A stretch of DNA of 64,000 nt from Ferrovibrio sp. MS7 (GCF_038404985.1 NZ_JBBKBA010000001.1:524001-588000); one strand, 5' to 3'. Numbered from the stretch's first letter, positions 1-11,066 are shown. The notes: generated by a model from the sequence alone, not told the origin. A program made the numbers and translations.

Positions 1-536
1 GACCAGCCGCTCTTGGTAGCGGCAAGGCGCTCCAGCGCGGCGCGGGCCTGCGCCATGGCAGCCTGGATCTCCGGCTCGTCCGGCTCGGTGTCGATGCCAT
101 CGACCTGCTTGCGGCCACCGACATAGCGGCCTTCGGAATTGAATTTCAGATTCAGCGTGATCTTGCGATAGCCATCGGCGACACCGGCCTGGCCGGCAAC
201 GCGGCGGCTCTGTTCGCCGTAATGCATCAGATTGCCACGATGAAAATCGAACACCACATTGGCATCGCCATGCTGGCCATAATGGCGCCACTCGACGATG
301 CGTGCCGGACGGCCATCTTCCACCATGGCTTCCCACTCGGCGTTGAGTTCACCAGCTGCGTATTTGCCGCGCACGGTCAGCGGCGCATTGTCGCCCGCCT
401 CGGCCTCGTCCTGGCTGTCACCGCTCAGCAGCTGCGCGCGCGCCGGGGCAGCCCCCGCCAGCAGGCCAGCCAGCAGCGCTGGCGCCAGCAGGGTCGCCAA
501 CGCGCCATGGGTAAAATGGGTCCGCTCGATCCGCAT
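1..536 (-). CDS. Exported protein of unknown function (3' end outside window)
   Basis: The frame opens at the ATG read from 536 and stays open to the window edge, giving about 178 residues without a stop. The N-terminus has a few charged residues, a long Ala/Leu stretch and an Ala-Arg-Ala type signal peptidase site near residue 33, so the protein is probably periplasmic. The mature part is hydrophilic, with a Trp-Arg-His-Tyr-Gly-rich segment and a C-terminal Ala-rich helix. I recognise no family. The upstream gap 537-752 separates it divergently from the nitroreductase gene and holds no clear gene. Confidence 0.7.
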   Translation of the reverse strand, partial: MRIERTHFTHGALATLLAPALLAGLLAGAAPARAQLLSGDSQDEAEAGDNAPLTVRGKYAAGELNAEWEAMVEDGRPARIVEWRHYGQHGDANVVFDFHRGNLMHYGEQSRRVAGQAGVADGYRKITLNLKFNSEGRYVGGRKQVDGIDTEPDEPEIQAAMAQARAALERLAATKSGW

Positions 537-752
537 GTACGGCCTCCTTGGTCCGCTGCGTCCTGGCCCTTAATAAAGGGCACGATCTGGGCAGGAATAG
601 GGCAATCGGACTTTCGCCGGATATATCAAGCAGACCAGCGGTTTATTCATGGTTAACAAAAGCCTTTCCATGGGTTCCGGGGCCTTGGCCGGCCACGCGC
701 ACCACGCTTAAAGTAGATAACCCCGTTCCATCAATCCGTCCAAGGGTCACCC

Positions 753-1346
753 ATGACACAAGCCAACAGCCGCACGGCCGATCACCCGATCGACCCGATC
801 TTCCTCAAGCGCTTCTCGCCCCGCGCCTTCACCGGCGAGGCGATCCCGGTGCCGGAGCTGATGACCCTGTTCGAGGCGGCGCGCTGGGCACCCTCGGCCT
901 ATAATTCCCAGCCCTGGCGCCTGTTCTATGCCCGCCGCGACACCGCGCCGTGGCCGCTTTTCCTCAGCCTGCTCAACGAGCATAACCAGACCTGGGCGAA
1001 GAACGCCGCCGCCATCGTGGTGGTGGCTTCCAAGCCGACCTTCACGCCGCCGGGCGGCCAGGAGATGACCTCCAAGACCCAGAGCTACGACAGCGGCGCC
1101 GCCTGGGCCAACCTGGCCCTGCAGGCGACGATGCTGAACTGGATCGCGCATGGCATCGTCGGCTTCGACCTCGCCCGCGCCGCCAAGGAATTGAAACTGC
1201 CCGAGGATTGGCGCGTGGAAGCCGGCATCGTGATCGGCCGCCTCGGCGACAAGTCGATCCTGCCGGAAGCGCTGGCCGCCCGCGAAGGGCCGAACGGCCG
1301 CCGCCCGCTGAACGAGACCGCCTTCGAGGGTGGCTGGCCGGGGTGA
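753..1346 (+). CDS. Nitroreductase family protein
   Basis: 197 residues. The N-terminal half has the nitroreductase-fold pattern: an Arg-Arg/Phe-Ser-type segment (KRFSPRAF, about residues 19-26), a helix ending in ARWAPSAYNSQPW (about 43-55), which in this family contacts FMN, and a later segment around SGAAWANLALQA near residue 115. Such enzymes use FMN and NAD(P)H to reduce nitro groups, quinones or related electrophiles, and the natural substrate cannot be read from sequence. The gene stands alone, divergent from the exported protein and convergent with pnp. The start is the first ATG, preceded by an AAGGGTCACCC stretch. Confidence 0.85.
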   Translation: MTQANSRTADHPIDPIFLKRFSPRAFTGEAIPVPELMTLFEAARWAPSAYNSQPWRLFYARRDTAPWPLFLSLLNEHNQTWAKNAAAIVVVASKPTFTPPGGQEMTSKTQSYDSGAAWANLALQATMLNWIAHGIVGFDLARAAKELKLPEDWRVEAGIVIGRLGDKSILPEALAAREGPNGRRPLNETAFEGGWPG

Positions 1347-1363
1347 ATACCTAAAAAATGGGG

Positions 1364-1419
1364 TACCGGCTTTCGCCGGTATGACTCCAGACTTTTGTCA
1401 CCCTCGCGGAAGCGAGGGT
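1364..1419. repeat. Pair of short palindromic intergenic repeats
   Basis: Two hairpin-forming palindromes lie between the nitroreductase and pnp genes. The first has 7-bp arms (1364-1370 and 1375-1381) around TTTC and ends in ATGAC. The second has 8-bp arms (1400-1407 and 1412-1419) around GGAA and begins after GTC. The GTCAY...CCC style resembles elements at 28066, 31455, 36099, 38003 and 55531. Confidence 0.7.
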
Positions 1420-1445
1420 CCCATTTCGTCTTTCATCGCAGCCAA

Positions 1446-1478
1446 ACAAAAAAAGGGCCGGGATTGCTCCCGGCCCTT
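1446..1478 (-). terminator. Rho-independent terminator of pnp
   Basis: Read on the minus strand, a GC-rich stem with 8 strong pairs (1455-1462 with 1469-1476, loop of 6) is followed by an uninterrupted run of seven to eight T. It sits 24-55 bases past the pnp stop codon. On the plus strand the hairpin is not followed by T, so it serves pnp rather than the nitroreductase gene. Confidence 0.9.
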
Positions 1479-1501
1479 CGTCATTCCACAGAGGTGGAAA
1501 C

Positions 1502-3643
1502 TTACTCGCCGTCGGCGGCGTCGCCTTCAGCGCGCGGCTTGTTGGTGAGGTCTTCGCCAGTGGCCTGATCGACCACCTTCATCGACAGGCGGACCTTGCC
1601 GCGCTCGTCGATGCCGAGCACCTTGACGCGCACTTCCTGGCCTTCCTGGACCACATCGCTCGGCTTGTTGACGCGGCGCGGCGCCATTTCCGACACATGC
1701 ACCAGGCCATCGCGGGCGCCGAAGAAGTTCACGAAGGCGCCGAAATCGACGATCTTCACGACCTTGCCCTTGTAGATCACGCCGACTTCCGGCTCGGAGG
1801 CAATCGACTTGATCCAGTTGATCGCGGCTTCCGACGCGGTCTCGTCGGTGGACGCGACCTTGATCGTGCCATCATCCTCGATGTCGATCTTGCAGCCGGT
1901 CTTCTCCACGATCTCGCGGATCACCTTGCCGCCGGAACCGATCACTTCGCGGATCTTGTCCTTCGGGATGGTGAAGGTGGTGATGCGCGGCGCGGTGGCC
2001 TTCACGCCAGTGCGGTTCTCGGTGATGGCCTTGGCCATCTCGCCGAGGATATGCAGGCGGCCGGCCTGGGCCTGATTGAGGGCCACCTTCATGATCTCTT
2101 CGGTGATGCCGGCGATCTTGATGTCCATCTGCAGCGAGGTCACGCCCTCGGCAGTACCGGCCACCTTGAAGTCCATGTCGCCGAGATGATCTTCATCACC
2201 CAGGATGTCGGACAACACGGCGAAACGCTCGCCTTCCAGGATCAGGCCCATGGCGATGCCAGCAACCGGCGCCTTCATCGGCACACCAGCATCCATCAGC
2301 GCCAGCGAGGTGCCGCAGACGGTGGCCATCGAGGAGGAGCCGTTCGACTCGGTGATTTCCGACACCACGCGGATGGTGTAGGGGAAATCGGTCTTGCTGG
2401 GCAGCAGCGGACGCACGGCGCGCCAGGCCAGCTTGCCGTGGCCGATTTCGCGGCGGCCCGGCGAGCCCATGCGGCCGGCTTCACCCACCGAGTAGGGGGG
2501 GAAGTTGTAATGCAGCATGAAGCTTTCGCGATATTCGCCGTCCAGCGCGTCGATGATCTGCTCATCCGAACCGGTGCCCAGCGTGGTAACGACCAGCGCC
2601 TGGGTTTCGCCGCGGGTGAACAGGGCAGCGCCATGAGCGCGCGGCAGGATGCCGATTTCGGCAACGATCGGGCGCACGGTCTTGGTGTCGCGGCCATCGA
2701 TGCGCAGGCCGGTATCCAGGATGTTGAAGCGCACCACCTTGGCTTCCAGATCCTTGAAGGCGTCGGAGACGTCGACCGGATTGGCTTCGCCCTCGGCGAA
2801 CAGCGCCTTGGCCTTCTTCTTCACTTCGCCGACCTTGGCGTAGCGGGCCTGCTTCACCTTCTCTTCGTAGGCGACGCGCAGCTCGGCCTCGATGCCGGAG
2901 TCTTCCAGCTTCTTCAGCGCGGCTTCGTAACCGGTGCGCTCGGACAGCGGCATCGGCTCCTTGGCGGCGCGCTCGGCCAGGCCGATGATCGCCTGAATCA
3001 CCGGCTGGAAATGCTGGTGGCCGAACATCACGGCGCCGAGCATCACGTCTTCCGGCAACTGCTGCGCTTCCGATTCCACCATCAGCACGGCCTTGTCGGT
3101 ACCGGCGACGACGAGATCGAGCTTGCTCTCGGCGACCTGCTTGGTGGTCGGGTTGAGCACGAACTGGCCATCGATATAGCCGACGCGGGCGGCGCCGACC
3201 GGGCCCATGAACGGGATGCCCGAAATGGTCAGCGCGGCAGAGGCGCCAACCATGGCGACGACATCGGGATCGTTCTCCAGGTCATGCGCCAGCACGGTGC
3301 AGACCACCTGGGTCTCATTGCGGAAGCCTTCGGCGAAGAGCGGGCGGATCGGACGGTCGATCAGGCGGGAGACCAGCGTCTCCTTCTCGCTCGGACGGCC
3401 TTCACGCTTGAAGAAGCCACCCGGGATCTTGCCGGCGGCGAAGGTCTTTTCCTGGTAGTTCACGGTGAGCGGGAAGAAGTCGACGCCCGGCTTGGGGGAC
3501 TTCGCCGCAACGGCGGTGCAGAGCACGGTGGTTTCGCCATAGGTCACCAGCACGGCGCCATCGGCCTGGCGGGCGATCTTGCCCGTTTCGATGGTGAGCT
3601 TGCGCCCACCCCACATCAGTTCGGTCTTGTGGATATTGAACAT
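1502..3643 (-). CDS. pnp: Polyribonucleotide nucleotidyltransferase (PNPase)
   Basis: 713 residues, the usual length for bacterial PNPase. It degrades RNA 3'-to-5' by phosphorolysis, as a homotrimer and part of the RNA degradosome. Two RNase PH-type domains fill about residues 10-230 and 310-540. The second carries the [10 protein letters not shown] and TLGTGSDEQ segments. Then come a KH domain with [10 protein letters not shown] near residue 565 and an S1 domain ([18 protein letters not shown], about 625-695). The ATG follows GGAAGAACAACC. It lies downstream of rpsO with a strong hairpin between them, the classic rpsO-pnp arrangement, and ends in a clear terminator. Confidence 0.98.
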   Translation of the reverse strand: MFNIHKTELMWGGRKLTIETGKIARQADGAVLVTYGETTVLCTAVAAKSPKPGVDFFPLTVNYQEKTFAAGKIPGGFFKREGRPSEKETLVSRLIDRPIRPLFAEGFRNETQVVCTVLAHDLENDPDVVAMVGASAALTISGIPFMGPVGAARVGYIDGQFVLNPTTKQVAESKLDLVVAGTDKAVLMVESEAQQLPEDVMLGAVMFGHQHFQPVIQAIIGLAERAAKEPMPLSERTGYEAALKKLEDSGIEAELRVAYEEKVKQARYAKVGEVKKKAKALFAEGEANPVDVSDAFKDLEAKVVRFNILDTGLRIDGRDTKTVRPIVAEIGILPRAHGAALFTRGETQALVVTTLGTGSDEQIIDALDGEYRESFMLHYNFPPYSVGEAGRMGSPGRREIGHGKLAWRAVRPLLPSKTDFPYTIRVVSEITESNGSSSMATVCGTSLALMDAGVPMKAPVAGIAMGLILEGERFAVLSDILGDEDHLGDMDFKVAGTAEGVTSLQMDIKIAGITEEIMKVALNQAQAGRLHILGEMAKAITENRTGVKATAPRITTFTIPKDKIREVIGSGGKVIREIVEKTGCKIDIEDDGTIKVASTDETASEAAINWIKSIASEPEVGVIYKGKVVKIVDFGAFVNFFGARDGLVHVSEMAPRRVNKPSDVVQEGQEVRVKVLGIDERGKVRLSMKVVDQATGEDLTNKPRAEGDAADGE

Positions 3644-3785
3644 GGTTGTTCTTCCTTACCTATAAGGGCTGGCCTGTCCCTGACAGGTGCCCTCAGCACG
3701 GCGGCGCCCATCGCCCCGTGCTTCGTTGAACCCCGGGCAGGGCCCATCCCCGCCCGTTGTTCTCCCCGGCCGGTTAAACGGACAA

Positions 3786-3816
3786 CGCCCGATGCTGCTT
3801 CACGCAGCACCGGGCG
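3786..3816 (-). other. Long stem-loop in the rpsO-pnp intergenic region
   Basis: A 13-bp stem (3786-3798 with 3804-3816, one A/C mismatch) closes a 5-base loop between the rpsO stop and the pnp start. Only a weak T-rich stretch follows it on the minus strand, so it is either a partial terminator or an RNase III-type processing hairpin. In enterobacteria the equivalent hairpin controls pnp mRNA decay; transferring that role here is inference. Confidence 0.6.
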
Positions 3817-3883
3817 TCACCGAACCAATCCGAGGGCTGACCGCCGGAGCGCAACAATGCGATGCCAGCGGCCATCATCCTGA

Positions 3884-4153
3884 TTACTTGCGCAGACCCA
3901 GACGCTGGATCAGCTTGTCGTAGCGCGGCGCGTCGACCTTCTTCAGGTAGTCGAGCAGGCTGCGGCGCTTGGAAACCATCATCAGCAGGCCGCGGCGGGA
4001 ATGCACATCCTTGCCATGGGCCTTGAAGTGGTCGGAAAGATTGTTGATGCGCTCGGTGAGCAGGGCCACCTGGACTTCCGGCGAACCGGTGTCGCCCGAC
4101 TTGGTGGCGTATTCAGCGACGAGAGCCTTCTTGCGCTCTGCGGTAATGGTCAT
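3884..4153 (-). CDS. rpsO: 30S ribosomal protein S15
   Basis: 89 residues, exactly the family length. S15 binds the central domain of 16S rRNA early in small-subunit assembly. Diagnostic segments are [18 protein letters not shown] near residues 19-36, the HSRRGL motif near 51-56 and the DYLKK motif near 68-72. The start codon overlaps the truB stop as ATGA, so S15 translation is probably coupled to TruB. A long stem-loop and then pnp follow. Confidence 0.98.
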   Translation of the reverse strand: MTITAERKKALVAEYATKSGDTGSPEVQVALLTERINNLSDHFKAHGKDVHSRRGLLMMVSKRRSLLDYLKKVDAPRYDKLIQRLGLRK

Positions 4154-5085
4154 GTTTTCAACTCCGCGACATCATGGTGGTTAAAAAGCCGCACGGGCCT
4201 GACTTCATCGGCGATGCGCTGGCCGATGCCGACGGGCTTGCCATCGGCTTTGACCAGCAGCTCACCTTCTGGGGGAAGCGGTAAGCCCGTGCAGATAACC
4301 CGTATGCTCTGGCCATGTCTGAGACGTTCGGCCTGAGGTCCGGTCACGACCAGGGCCGGGATGTCGTCCAGCGCGGTCTCAATCGGTAACAGGTATTCTG
4401 ACGCGGCGCCCTTTTGGCATAGATCGCTTAGCGAATCCAGCGAAAAAGCCCGCTCTGCGCGGAATTTGCCGACCTGTTCGCGGCGCAGCATGGCGACATG
4501 GCCATGGCAGCCGAGCCGTTCCCCGAAATCCCGGGCGAGCGAGCGAATATAGGCTCCCTTGCCGCAGGCGACCTCGAAAAGCGCCTGGTTTTCATCAATT
4601 ATTTCAACGAGTTCCAGGCGGTCTATGCGGATTGGGCGGGGTTCCAGCACCACATCCTCGCCCTTGCGTGCCAGGTCATAGGCGCGGCGGCCATGAATCT
4701 TGAGGGCCGAATAGGCCGGCGGCCGCTGCATGATCTCGCCGGTGAAACCGGGCAGCAGGGCGCGGATCGCGGCTTCGGTCGGCCGGGTATCGGAAGTGGC
4801 GACTATCTCGCCTTCCTTGTCGTCGGTGCTGGTGGCGCTGCCCCATTGCACGATGAACCGGTAGACCTTGGCCGCGCCCATGGCATAGGCGACGGTCTTG
4901 GTCGCCTCGCCCAAGGCAATCGGCAGCACGCCGGAAGCCAGCGGATCGAGCGTGCCGCCATGGCCGGCCTTGGCCGCCTGGGTCAGGCGCCGCACTGCCG
5001 CCACCGCCTGGGTGGAAGTCATGCCGAGCGGCTTGTCGAGAATAATCCAGCCGCTGATCGGGCGGCCTTTACGCACGCGGCTCAC
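4150..5085 (-). CDS. truB: tRNA pseudouridine(55) synthase
   Basis: 311 residues. TruB makes pseudouridine 55 in the T-loop of tRNAs. The [11 protein letters not shown] segment (about 19-29) and the catalytic [14 protein letters not shown] motif (about 43-56, Asp in GTLDP) are intact. A C-terminal domain follows. The start is GTG, overlapping the rbfA stop as GTGA, and the stop overlaps rpsO as ATGA. It therefore sits inside a run of coupled genes for ribosome assembly and tRNA modification. Confidence 0.97.
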   Translation of the reverse strand: MSRVRKGRPISGWIILDKPLGMTSTQAVAAVRRLTQAAKAGHGGTLDPLASGVLPIALGEATKTVAYAMGAAKVYRFIVQWGSATSTDDKEGEIVATSDTRPTEAAIRALLPGFTGEIMQRPPAYSALKIHGRRAYDLARKGEDVVLEPRPIRIDRLELVEIIDENQALFEVACGKGAYIRSLARDFGERLGCHGHVAMLRREQVGKFRAERAFSLDSLSDLCQKGAASEYLLPIETALDDIPALVVTGPQAERLRHGQSIRVICTGLPLPPEGELLVKADGKPVGIGQRIADEVRPVRLFNHHDVAELKT

Positions 5086-5525
5086 GACTGTTCGTCGTCA
5101 GCAGACGCTTTATCGATATCGGCCCGCACTTCGGGCCGGTGCAGCACGGTATCGATGCGGCCGGCATTGTCGAAGCTGGTATCAAGCTTGAAGGACAGCG
5201 TCGGCGCGAAACGCAGGTTGATCTCCTGCGCCACCAGCGTACGGATATAGACTTGCGCGCGGGTGAGCGCCTTGACCACTTTCGGGCCATCGTCGCCTGC
5301 CAGCGGCAGCACGAAGGCCGTGGCATTCTTGAGATCGGGGCTGACCCGCACTTCCGTCACGGTGACGATCAGGCCATCGAGATCGGGATCGCGGAAATGC
5401 GCCTGGCGCAGCACATCCGACAGCACGTGGCGGATTTCCTCGCCGACACGCAATTGCCGCTGGCTGCGCCCGCCGGAGATCGCATCCCCGCCCGCAGCGC
5501 CACCGCCTTTACCGCGTCGTGTCAT
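5082..5525 (-). CDS. rbfA: Ribosome-binding factor A
   Basis: 147 residues. RbfA is a KH-like 30S maturation factor needed for processing and folding of the 16S rRNA 5' end. The segment RVGEEIRHVLSDVL (about 26-39) and the VTVTEVRVSPDLKNATAFV segment (about 54-72) are characteristic. The N-terminal 20 residues are Gly-rich and basic, a common alphaproteobacterial extension. The gene lies 30 bases after infB and overlaps truB by 4 bases. Confidence 0.96.
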   Translation of the reverse strand: MTRRGKGGGAAGGDAISGGRSQRQLRVGEEIRHVLSDVLRQAHFRDPDLDGLIVTVTEVRVSPDLKNATAFVLPLAGDDGPKVVKALTRAQVYIRTLVAQEINLRFAPTLSFKLDTSFDNAGRIDTVLHRPEVRADIDKASADDEQS

Positions 5526-5555
5526 GTCACGCTCCCGCAGAGTAACGCGCCGGCT

Positions 5556-8486
5556 TTAGAGCTGGCGCGCCACCGTCTCGAGTTCGAAACACTCGATCAT
5601 GTCGCCCTGCTTGATGTCGTCGTAATTCTCGAACGACATACCGCAATCCATGCCCTGCTTCACTTCGCGGACATCGTCCTTGAAGCGCTTCAGCGTGGAA
5701 AGCTGGCCTTCGTGGATCACCACGTTGTCGCGCAGCAGGCGCACCTTGGCGCCGCGCTTGACCAGGCCTTCAGTGACCATGCAGCCCGCGACCTTGCCAA
5801 CCTTGGTGATGTTGAACACTTCGCGGATCTGGGCGTAGCCGAGGAAGTTCTCGCGCACCGTCGGCGCGAGCATGCCGGAGAGCAGCGCCTTCAGGTCATC
5901 GAGCACATTGTAGATGATCGAGTAGTAGCGGATATCGACGCCATCGCGCTCGGCCAGGTCGCGCGCCTGCTTCGAGGCACGGACGTTGAAGCCGATGATG
6001 ATGCCACCCGAGGCCTGCGCCAGGGCGATATCGCTTTCGCTGATCGCACCCACGGCACCATGCAGGATGCGCACGGAGACTTCCTCGGTGGCCAGCTTCT
6101 GCGCCGAGCCGATAATCGCTTCCAGCGAGCCCTGCACGTCGGTCTTGACCACCACGGGCAGTTCCTTGACCTCGCCGGCCTTGATCTTGGAGAACATCTG
6201 CTCCAGCGTGCCGCGCGCGCCGAGGGCGGCACGGGCATCGCGCTGCTTGCGCTGACGGAATTCGGCGACCTCGCGGGCGCGGGCCTCGTTTTCCACCACC
6301 TGGAACTCATCGCCAGCTTCCGGCGTACCCTGCAGGCCGAGCACTTCGACCGGCACGGCCGGGCCGGCTTCGACCACGTTCTTGCCCTTGTCGTCGATCA
6401 GGGCACGCACGCGGCCCGAAGCATTGCCGGCCACGAACACATCGCCGACATGCAGGGTGCCGCGCTGCACCAGCACGGTGGCGACCGAACCACGGCCGCG
6501 CTCCAGCTTGGCTTCGATCACCACGCCATCGGCGCGGCGGGCCGGATTGGCCTTGAGATCGAGGATTTCCGCCTGCAGCAGGATCTGCTCTTCGAGCTGA
6601 TCGAGGTTGGTCTTGGCCTTGGCCGAGACTTCCACCGACTGCACTTCGCCGCCGAGCTGTTCGACCACGATGCCATGCTGCAGCAGTTCGCGGCGCACCT
6701 TGTCCGGATTGGCCTGCGGCTTGTCGCACTTGTTGATCGCCACCACGATCGGCACGTTGGCCGCCTTGGCATGGTGGATGGCTTCCACGGTCTGCGGCAT
6801 CACGCTGTCGTCAGCCGCAACCACCAGCACCACGATATCCGTGGCCTTGGCGCCGCGGGCGCGCATCTGCGTGAAGGCTTCGTGGCCCGGCGTGTCGAGG
6901 AAGGTGATCGCCTTGCCCGACTTCAGGTGCACCTGGTAAGCGCCGATATGCTGTGTGATGCCACCGGCTTCGCCGCCGGCCACATCGGTTTCGCGCAAGG
7001 CATCGAGCAGCGAGGTCTTGCCGTGGTCGACGTGGCCCATGATGGTAACCACCGGCGGACGCGGCAGCAGCACTGCCTCATCATCCTGCTCGGCGACGAG
7101 GCCGATTTCGACGTCGGATTCCGCCACACGCTGCACGCGGTGGCCGAACTCGGCGACCAGCAATTCGGCGGTATCGGCATCGATAACCTGGTTGATTGTC
7201 GCCATCACGCCCATCTTCATCAGCGAGCGGATCACGTCCACAGCGCGTTCGGCCATACGGTTGGCCAGTTCCTGCACCGTGATATTTTCCGGCACCACGA
7301 CATCGCGCAGCACCTTCTGCGGCGCATCGGATGCCTGCTGCATCATGCGCTTCTCGCGCTCGACGCGGCGGCGGAAGGACGCCACCGAGCGCACGCGCTC
7401 GTTGTCGTCCAACGCGGCGGTGATGGTCAGCTTGCCGCGGCGGCGGTCATCGCCGGTGCGGGCCTTGCTCGGCGCCGGCCGTGCCGGTGCGGCCTTGGCG
7501 CCAGCACCAGGCTTGCGGCGCGCGCCGCTTTCATCCTCGTCATCGCGATCAGCCGCCGGGCGGCCCGTGCCGGGCAGCGCGGCTGCGGGCGCGGCGGAAT
7601 CGGCGGTGGTGGCAGAGGCGGGCTTGTTCTGCTCGCTGAGCCGGCGCGCAGCCTCGGCCTCGGCCCGCTTGCGGGCTTCTTCCTCGGCCTTCTTGCGCGC
7701 TTCCTCTTCGGCGGCGCGGCGGGCGGCGGCTTCGCGTTCAGCGACAGCGCGCGACAGGTGGTCCTGCCGCTTCTTCATGTCCTCTTCGGCCGCGCGGCGC
7801 ATTTCGCCAACGCGGTTACGCAGCGCATCATCGCGCACGCGCTGCTGCTTTTCCTCTTCGGTCAGCGACTTCAGCACCATGCCGGTGGGACGCTGCGGCG
7901 AGGCCGGGCGCTGCGGCGCGGCGCTGCGCTGCGGACCGCGCGTGCCACGCACCTCACCCGTGGCGGGTGCCGACATGCGCGGACCAGCCGTATTCGGCTG
8001 CGCCGGGGCGCTCATGCGCGGGCCAGCCGAAGGCTGCGCGGGACGCGGCGGCTCGGCAGGGGCCTGGATTGCAGAAGCCGGCGCGGCGGCCTTGACCTCG
8101 GGCTGCGGCGCGGCGGCTGCCGGGGCGGCATCCGCCTCGATCACCTCGGGCGCAGCATCCGGCTCGGCAGCGGCCTTGGCGGCCTCGGCGGCGGCAATGG
8201 TGGCGGCCAGCGACGGCCGCGTCTGCAAAGCCGGGCCGGGCTGCGCCGGACGCGGGGCGGCAGCCTGCGGCGCAGGCGCGGCAGCCGTTTCCGGCTTGGC
8301 ATCGGCAGGCTTGGCGCCTCCCGGTGGCGTAATGGTGCGCTTCTTGCGCACCTCCACCGTCACGGCCTTGGTGCGGCCGTGGCTGAAGCTCTGGCGCACC
8401 TGACCCGTCTCGACCGTCTTCTTCAACTCAAGACGCTTCGGGCGGCCCGCCAGCTTGTCCTTATCCTGCTCGTTAATATCGCTCAT
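5556..8486 (-). CDS. infB: Translation initiation factor IF-2
   Basis: 976 residues. IF-2 is the GTPase that delivers initiator tRNA to the 30S subunit. A long Ala/Pro/Gln-rich and then highly charged region (about 60-370, with coiled-coil character near 220-290) precedes the conserved core. The G1 motif GHVDHGKTS is near residue 480, DTPGHE about 50 residues later, and the NKCDKP specificity motif follows. Beta-barrel domains II and IV complete the protein. The N-terminus [11 protein letters not shown] and the [17 protein letters not shown] segment are typical of alphaproteobacterial IF-2. It follows ylxR after 110 bases. Confidence 0.98.
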   Translation of the reverse strand: MSDINEQDKDKLAGRPKRLELKKTVETGQVRQSFSHGRTKAVTVEVRKKRTITPPGGAKPADAKPETAAAPAPQAAAPRPAQPGPALQTRPSLAATIAAAEAAKAAAEPDAAPEVIEADAAPAAAAPQPEVKAAAPASAIQAPAEPPRPAQPSAGPRMSAPAQPNTAGPRMSAPATGEVRGTRGPQRSAAPQRPASPQRPTGMVLKSLTEEEKQQRVRDDALRNRVGEMRRAAEEDMKKRQDHLSRAVAEREAAARRAAEEEARKKAEEEARKRAEAEAARRLSEQNKPASATTADSAAPAAALPGTGRPAADRDDEDESGARRKPGAGAKAAPARPAPSKARTGDDRRRGKLTITAALDDNERVRSVASFRRRVEREKRMMQQASDAPQKVLRDVVVPENITVQELANRMAERAVDVIRSLMKMGVMATINQVIDADTAELLVAEFGHRVQRVAESDVEIGLVAEQDDEAVLLPRPPVVTIMGHVDHGKTSLLDALRETDVAGGEAGGITQHIGAYQVHLKSGKAITFLDTPGHEAFTQMRARGAKATDIVVLVVAADDSVMPQTVEAIHHAKAANVPIVVAINKCDKPQANPDKVRRELLQHGIVVEQLGGEVQSVEVSAKAKTNLDQLEEQILLQAEILDLKANPARRADGVVIEAKLERGRGSVATVLVQRGTLHVGDVFVAGNASGRVRALIDDKGKNVVEAGPAVPVEVLGLQGTPEAGDEFQVVENEARAREVAEFRQRKQRDARAALGARGTLEQMFSKIKAGEVKELPVVVKTDVQGSLEAIIGSAQKLATEEVSVRILHGAVGAISESDIALAQASGGIIIGFNVRASKQARDLAERDGVDIRYYSIIYNVLDDLKALLSGMLAPTVRENFLGYAQIREVFNITKVGKVAGCMVTEGLVKRGAKVRLLRDNVVIHEGQLSTLKRFKDDVREVKQGMDCGMSFENYDDIKQGDMIECFELETVARQL

Positions 8487-8596
8487 TCCTGATCCGCTTC
8501 CGCCACCACGGAATCCAATCCGTGGCCTTTCCTGTTGGCGCGACGGCCGCCATGGTCGCCGCGCTTACTCCCAAATCACTCAACGCAACTCAAACC

Positions 8597-9001
8597 TCAC
8601 GCCTGCCCGCGCAACCGCGCCAGACAGGCCAAATCCCGTTGCAGCCGCCGGCATAACGGTGCCTCGGGCCGCCTTTGCAATCCCGCCCGCGCCACCCGCC
8701 GCGCCAGTTCGGCGCAATGGGCTTCATGGGCGGCCAGCGTCACCGCCGGCAGATCCGCCGGCAGCTTCACTCCCCGGCGTGCCGCGCGGGCAAAAGCCTT
8801 GCGCAGCACCGCCGCATCGGCGGGCCATCCCGCCTGCGGCGCCAGCCACAATCCGCGCCCGCCCAACAGCCGGCCCGGATCGGGTACCACATCGCCCGAT
8901 GCCGTCACCGCAAAGCGGATCAGTTCATCAGGTTGCCGGCGCTCGCCGCTCAAGATGCAGCGGCGGGCCGGCCCCAACACATCAGCCTTGCTCGTCGGCA
9001 T
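8597..9001 (-). CDS. ylxR: YlxR family RNA-binding protein (DUF448)
   Basis: About 134 residues from the ATG at 9001, which lies inside the last codons of nusA (20-base overlap). The frame is also open further upstream, but this start places the family motif GPARRCILSGERRQP near residue 10, as in homologues, followed by LIRFAV and a Gly-rich GGRGLWL segment. YlxR/DUF448 proteins are small basic proteins almost always encoded between nusA and infB. A role in RNA or nucleoid binding has been proposed for the family. The C-terminal half is Ala/Arg-rich. Confidence 0.9.
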   Translation of the reverse strand: MPTSKADVLGPARRCILSGERRQPDELIRFAVTASGDVVPDPGRLLGGRGLWLAPQAGWPADAAVLRKAFARAARRGVKLPADLPAVTLAAHEAHCAELARRVARAGLQRRPEAPLCRRLQRDLACLARLRGQA

Positions 9002-10496
9002 ACCAATGCTGACGCGCCGCCATGATGATGGCGTTGGCATCGTCGTTCGAGAGCACGCCCTCGCCGACAATTTCCTGCAACTCGTCGCCGGCCAGATCGG
9101 CCAGGTCATCCAGCGTCTTCACGCCCTTCTCGCCCAACGCGGCGAGCATCGGCGGGGTCAGGCCCTGGATCTCGGCAACCTCGTCGGCAACGCCCAGTTC
9201 CTTGCGCTTGTCCTCGAACTCGGCATTGCGCTTCTCGATGAATTCCAGCGCGCGGTCGTGCAGTTCCTGCGCCAGATCGCCGTCGAAGCCTTCGATTTCC
9301 ATCAGTTCTTCGAGCGGCAGATAGGCCAGTTCCTCGACCTTGGTGAAACCTTCGGTGACCAGCAGCTGCGCGATCACTTCGTCCACGTCCAGGGCATCGA
9401 TGAAGAGCTGGCTGCGCTCGCGGAATTCCTTCTGGCGGCGCTCGGACTCTTCTTCCTCGGTCAGGATGTCGATGTCGTAGCCGGTAAGCTGGGACGCCAG
9501 ACGCACATTCTGGCCACGGCGGCCAATCGCCAGCGAAAGCTGGTCGGTCGGCACCACGACCTCGACGCGGTTGGTTTCTTCATCAAGCACCACCTTGGCG
9601 ACTTCCGCCGGGGCCAGCGCGTTGACGATGAAGGTGGCCGGATCGGGCGACCACTTGATGATGTCGATCTTCTCGCCCTGCAGTTCGTTCACCACCGCCT
9701 GCACGCGGCTGCCGCGCATACCGACGCAGGCGCCGACCGGATCGATCGAATTGTCATTCGACAGCACCGCGATCTTGGCACGGCTGCCCGGATCGCGCGC
9801 CACAGCGCGGATCTCGATGATGCCGTCATAGACTTCCGGCACTTCCTGGGCGAACAGCTTGGCCATGAATTGCGGATGCGAGCGCGACAGGAAGATCTGC
9901 GGGCCGCGCGGCTCCTTGCGCACATCGAAGATATAGGCGCGCACGCGGTCGCCCTGGCGGAAGGTCTCGCGCGGCAGCAGCTCGTCGCGGCGGATGATGG
10001 CTTCGGCGCGGCCCAGATCGACCGTGACATTGCCGTATTCGACGCGCTTGACCAGGCCGTTGACGATCTCGCCGATGCGGTCCTTGTATTCCTCGTATTG
10101 CCGCTCGCGCTCGGCTTCGCGCACCTTCTGCACGATCACCTGCTTCGCGGTCTGCGCCTGGATGCGGCCGAAATCGATCGGCGGCAGCGGCTCGGCGATC
10201 ACGTCGCCGATCTGCGCATCGGGATTGCGGCGCTGCGCTTCGACCAAGCCGATCTCGATGGCGTCGTTCTCGATCTGCTCAACCACCTGCAGATAACGCG
10301 CCAGGCGGATCTCGCCGGTCTTGCGGTCGATATCGGCGTGGATGTCGTTCTCCAGGCCGTAGCGCGCGCGCGCTGCCTTCTGGATCGCATCCTCCATCGC
10401 CATCAGCACCACATCGCGGTCGATGGTCTTTTCGCGGGCGACGGCATCGGCCACCTGCAGCAACTCGATGCGGTTGTAACTGGTCACGGGTTCCAT
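8982..10496 (-). CDS. nusA: Transcription elongation/antitermination factor NusA
   Basis: 504 residues. NusA binds RNA polymerase and nascent RNA and modulates pausing, termination and rRNA antitermination. Order of domains: RNA polymerase-binding N-domain (about 1-130), S1 domain (about 135-200), two KH domains including [14 protein letters not shown] and [13 protein letters not shown] segments (about 230-345), and two acidic C-terminal repeats (about 360-490) with helix-hairpin-helix character. It follows rimP after 36 bases and overlaps ylxR. Confidence 0.98.
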   Translation of the reverse strand: MEPVTSYNRIELLQVADAVAREKTIDRDVVLMAMEDAIQKAARARYGLENDIHADIDRKTGEIRLARYLQVVEQIENDAIEIGLVEAQRRNPDAQIGDVIAEPLPPIDFGRIQAQTAKQVIVQKVREAERERQYEEYKDRIGEIVNGLVKRVEYGNVTVDLGRAEAIIRRDELLPRETFRQGDRVRAYIFDVRKEPRGPQIFLSRSHPQFMAKLFAQEVPEVYDGIIEIRAVARDPGSRAKIAVLSNDNSIDPVGACVGMRGSRVQAVVNELQGEKIDIIKWSPDPATFIVNALAPAEVAKVVLDEETNRVEVVVPTDQLSLAIGRRGQNVRLASQLTGYDIDILTEEEESERRQKEFRERSQLFIDALDVDEVIAQLLVTEGFTKVEELAYLPLEELMEIEGFDGDLAQELHDRALEFIEKRNAEFEDKRKELGVADEVAEIQGLTPPMLAALGEKGVKTLDDLADLAGDELQEIVGEGVLSNDDANAIIMAARQHWYADEQG

Positions 10497-10532
10497 GGTC
10501 AGGTCCTCGTACGCATGCTTGAACTGGTCAAA

Positions 10533-11066
10533 TCACTCTGCCGCCTGCTCGGCGGCCGCCTTCTGGGCGGCTCCGAGACGCAGCAACTCATCGGTCAGCA
10601 CCAACTTGGCGCTGGTGATATCGGCGTGCGGCAGGTTCCACACAGTGGCATCCTTGCCTTCGTCATCCTGCAGCTTCACGGTCTCGCCTTCGATGCCGAG
10701 CAGACGACCGCGGAAACGCTTGCGGCCCTCATGGGCATGGCCCAGTTCGACACGGGCGACGAAGCCCTTGAAACGCCCGAAATCCTTCAGCTTCACCAAC
10801 GGCCGGTCGAGGCCGGGCGAAGACACTTCGAGATTGTAGGCCTCCGGAATCGGATCCTCGACATCGAGGATCGCCGACACCGCACGGCTGATCTCGGTGC
10901 AATCGTCGATGTTGAAACCGCCGTCATGCGGTTCCTCGGTCTGGCGCTCGGCCATGATCTGCAACACCGGGCGCTGGCCACCATGCAGCTTCACGCGCAC
11001 GACGGCATAGCCCATCGCCTCAAGCGTCGGCGCGATCATCTGCTCAATCTTGGCAGCCGTGGACAT
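10533..11066 (-). CDS. rimP: Ribosome maturation factor RimP
   Basis: 177 residues. RimP is needed for 30S subunit maturation. The N-terminal alpha/beta domain contains the Asp-Cys-Thr-Glu-Ile-Ser-Arg segment and LEVSSPGLDRPL (about 79-90), the family signature. An Sm-like C-terminal domain follows, and the tail is Ala-rich. It is the first gene of rimP-nusA-ylxR-infB-rbfA-truB-rpsO-pnp and is separated from the upstream gene by a terminator at 11153-11176, so its promoter should lie between 11067 and 11153. Confidence 0.96.
   Translation of the reverse strand: MSTAAKIEQMIAPTLEAMGYAVVRVKLHGGQRPVLQIMAERQTEEPHDGGFNIDDCTEISRAVSAILDVEDPIPEAYNLEVSSPGLDRPLVKLKDFGRFKGFVARVELGHAHEGRKRFRGRLLGIEGETVKLQDDEGKDATVWNLPHADITSAKLVLTDELLRLGAAQKAAAEQAAE

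Noticed and set aside
5139-8492. Very long plus-strand open frame (over 1,100 codons) opposite rbfA and infB
   Set aside because: It is the antisense of the well-supported rbfA and infB genes; its composition (His/Arg/Asp-rich, no domain) is the usual mirror of GC-rich codon bias.
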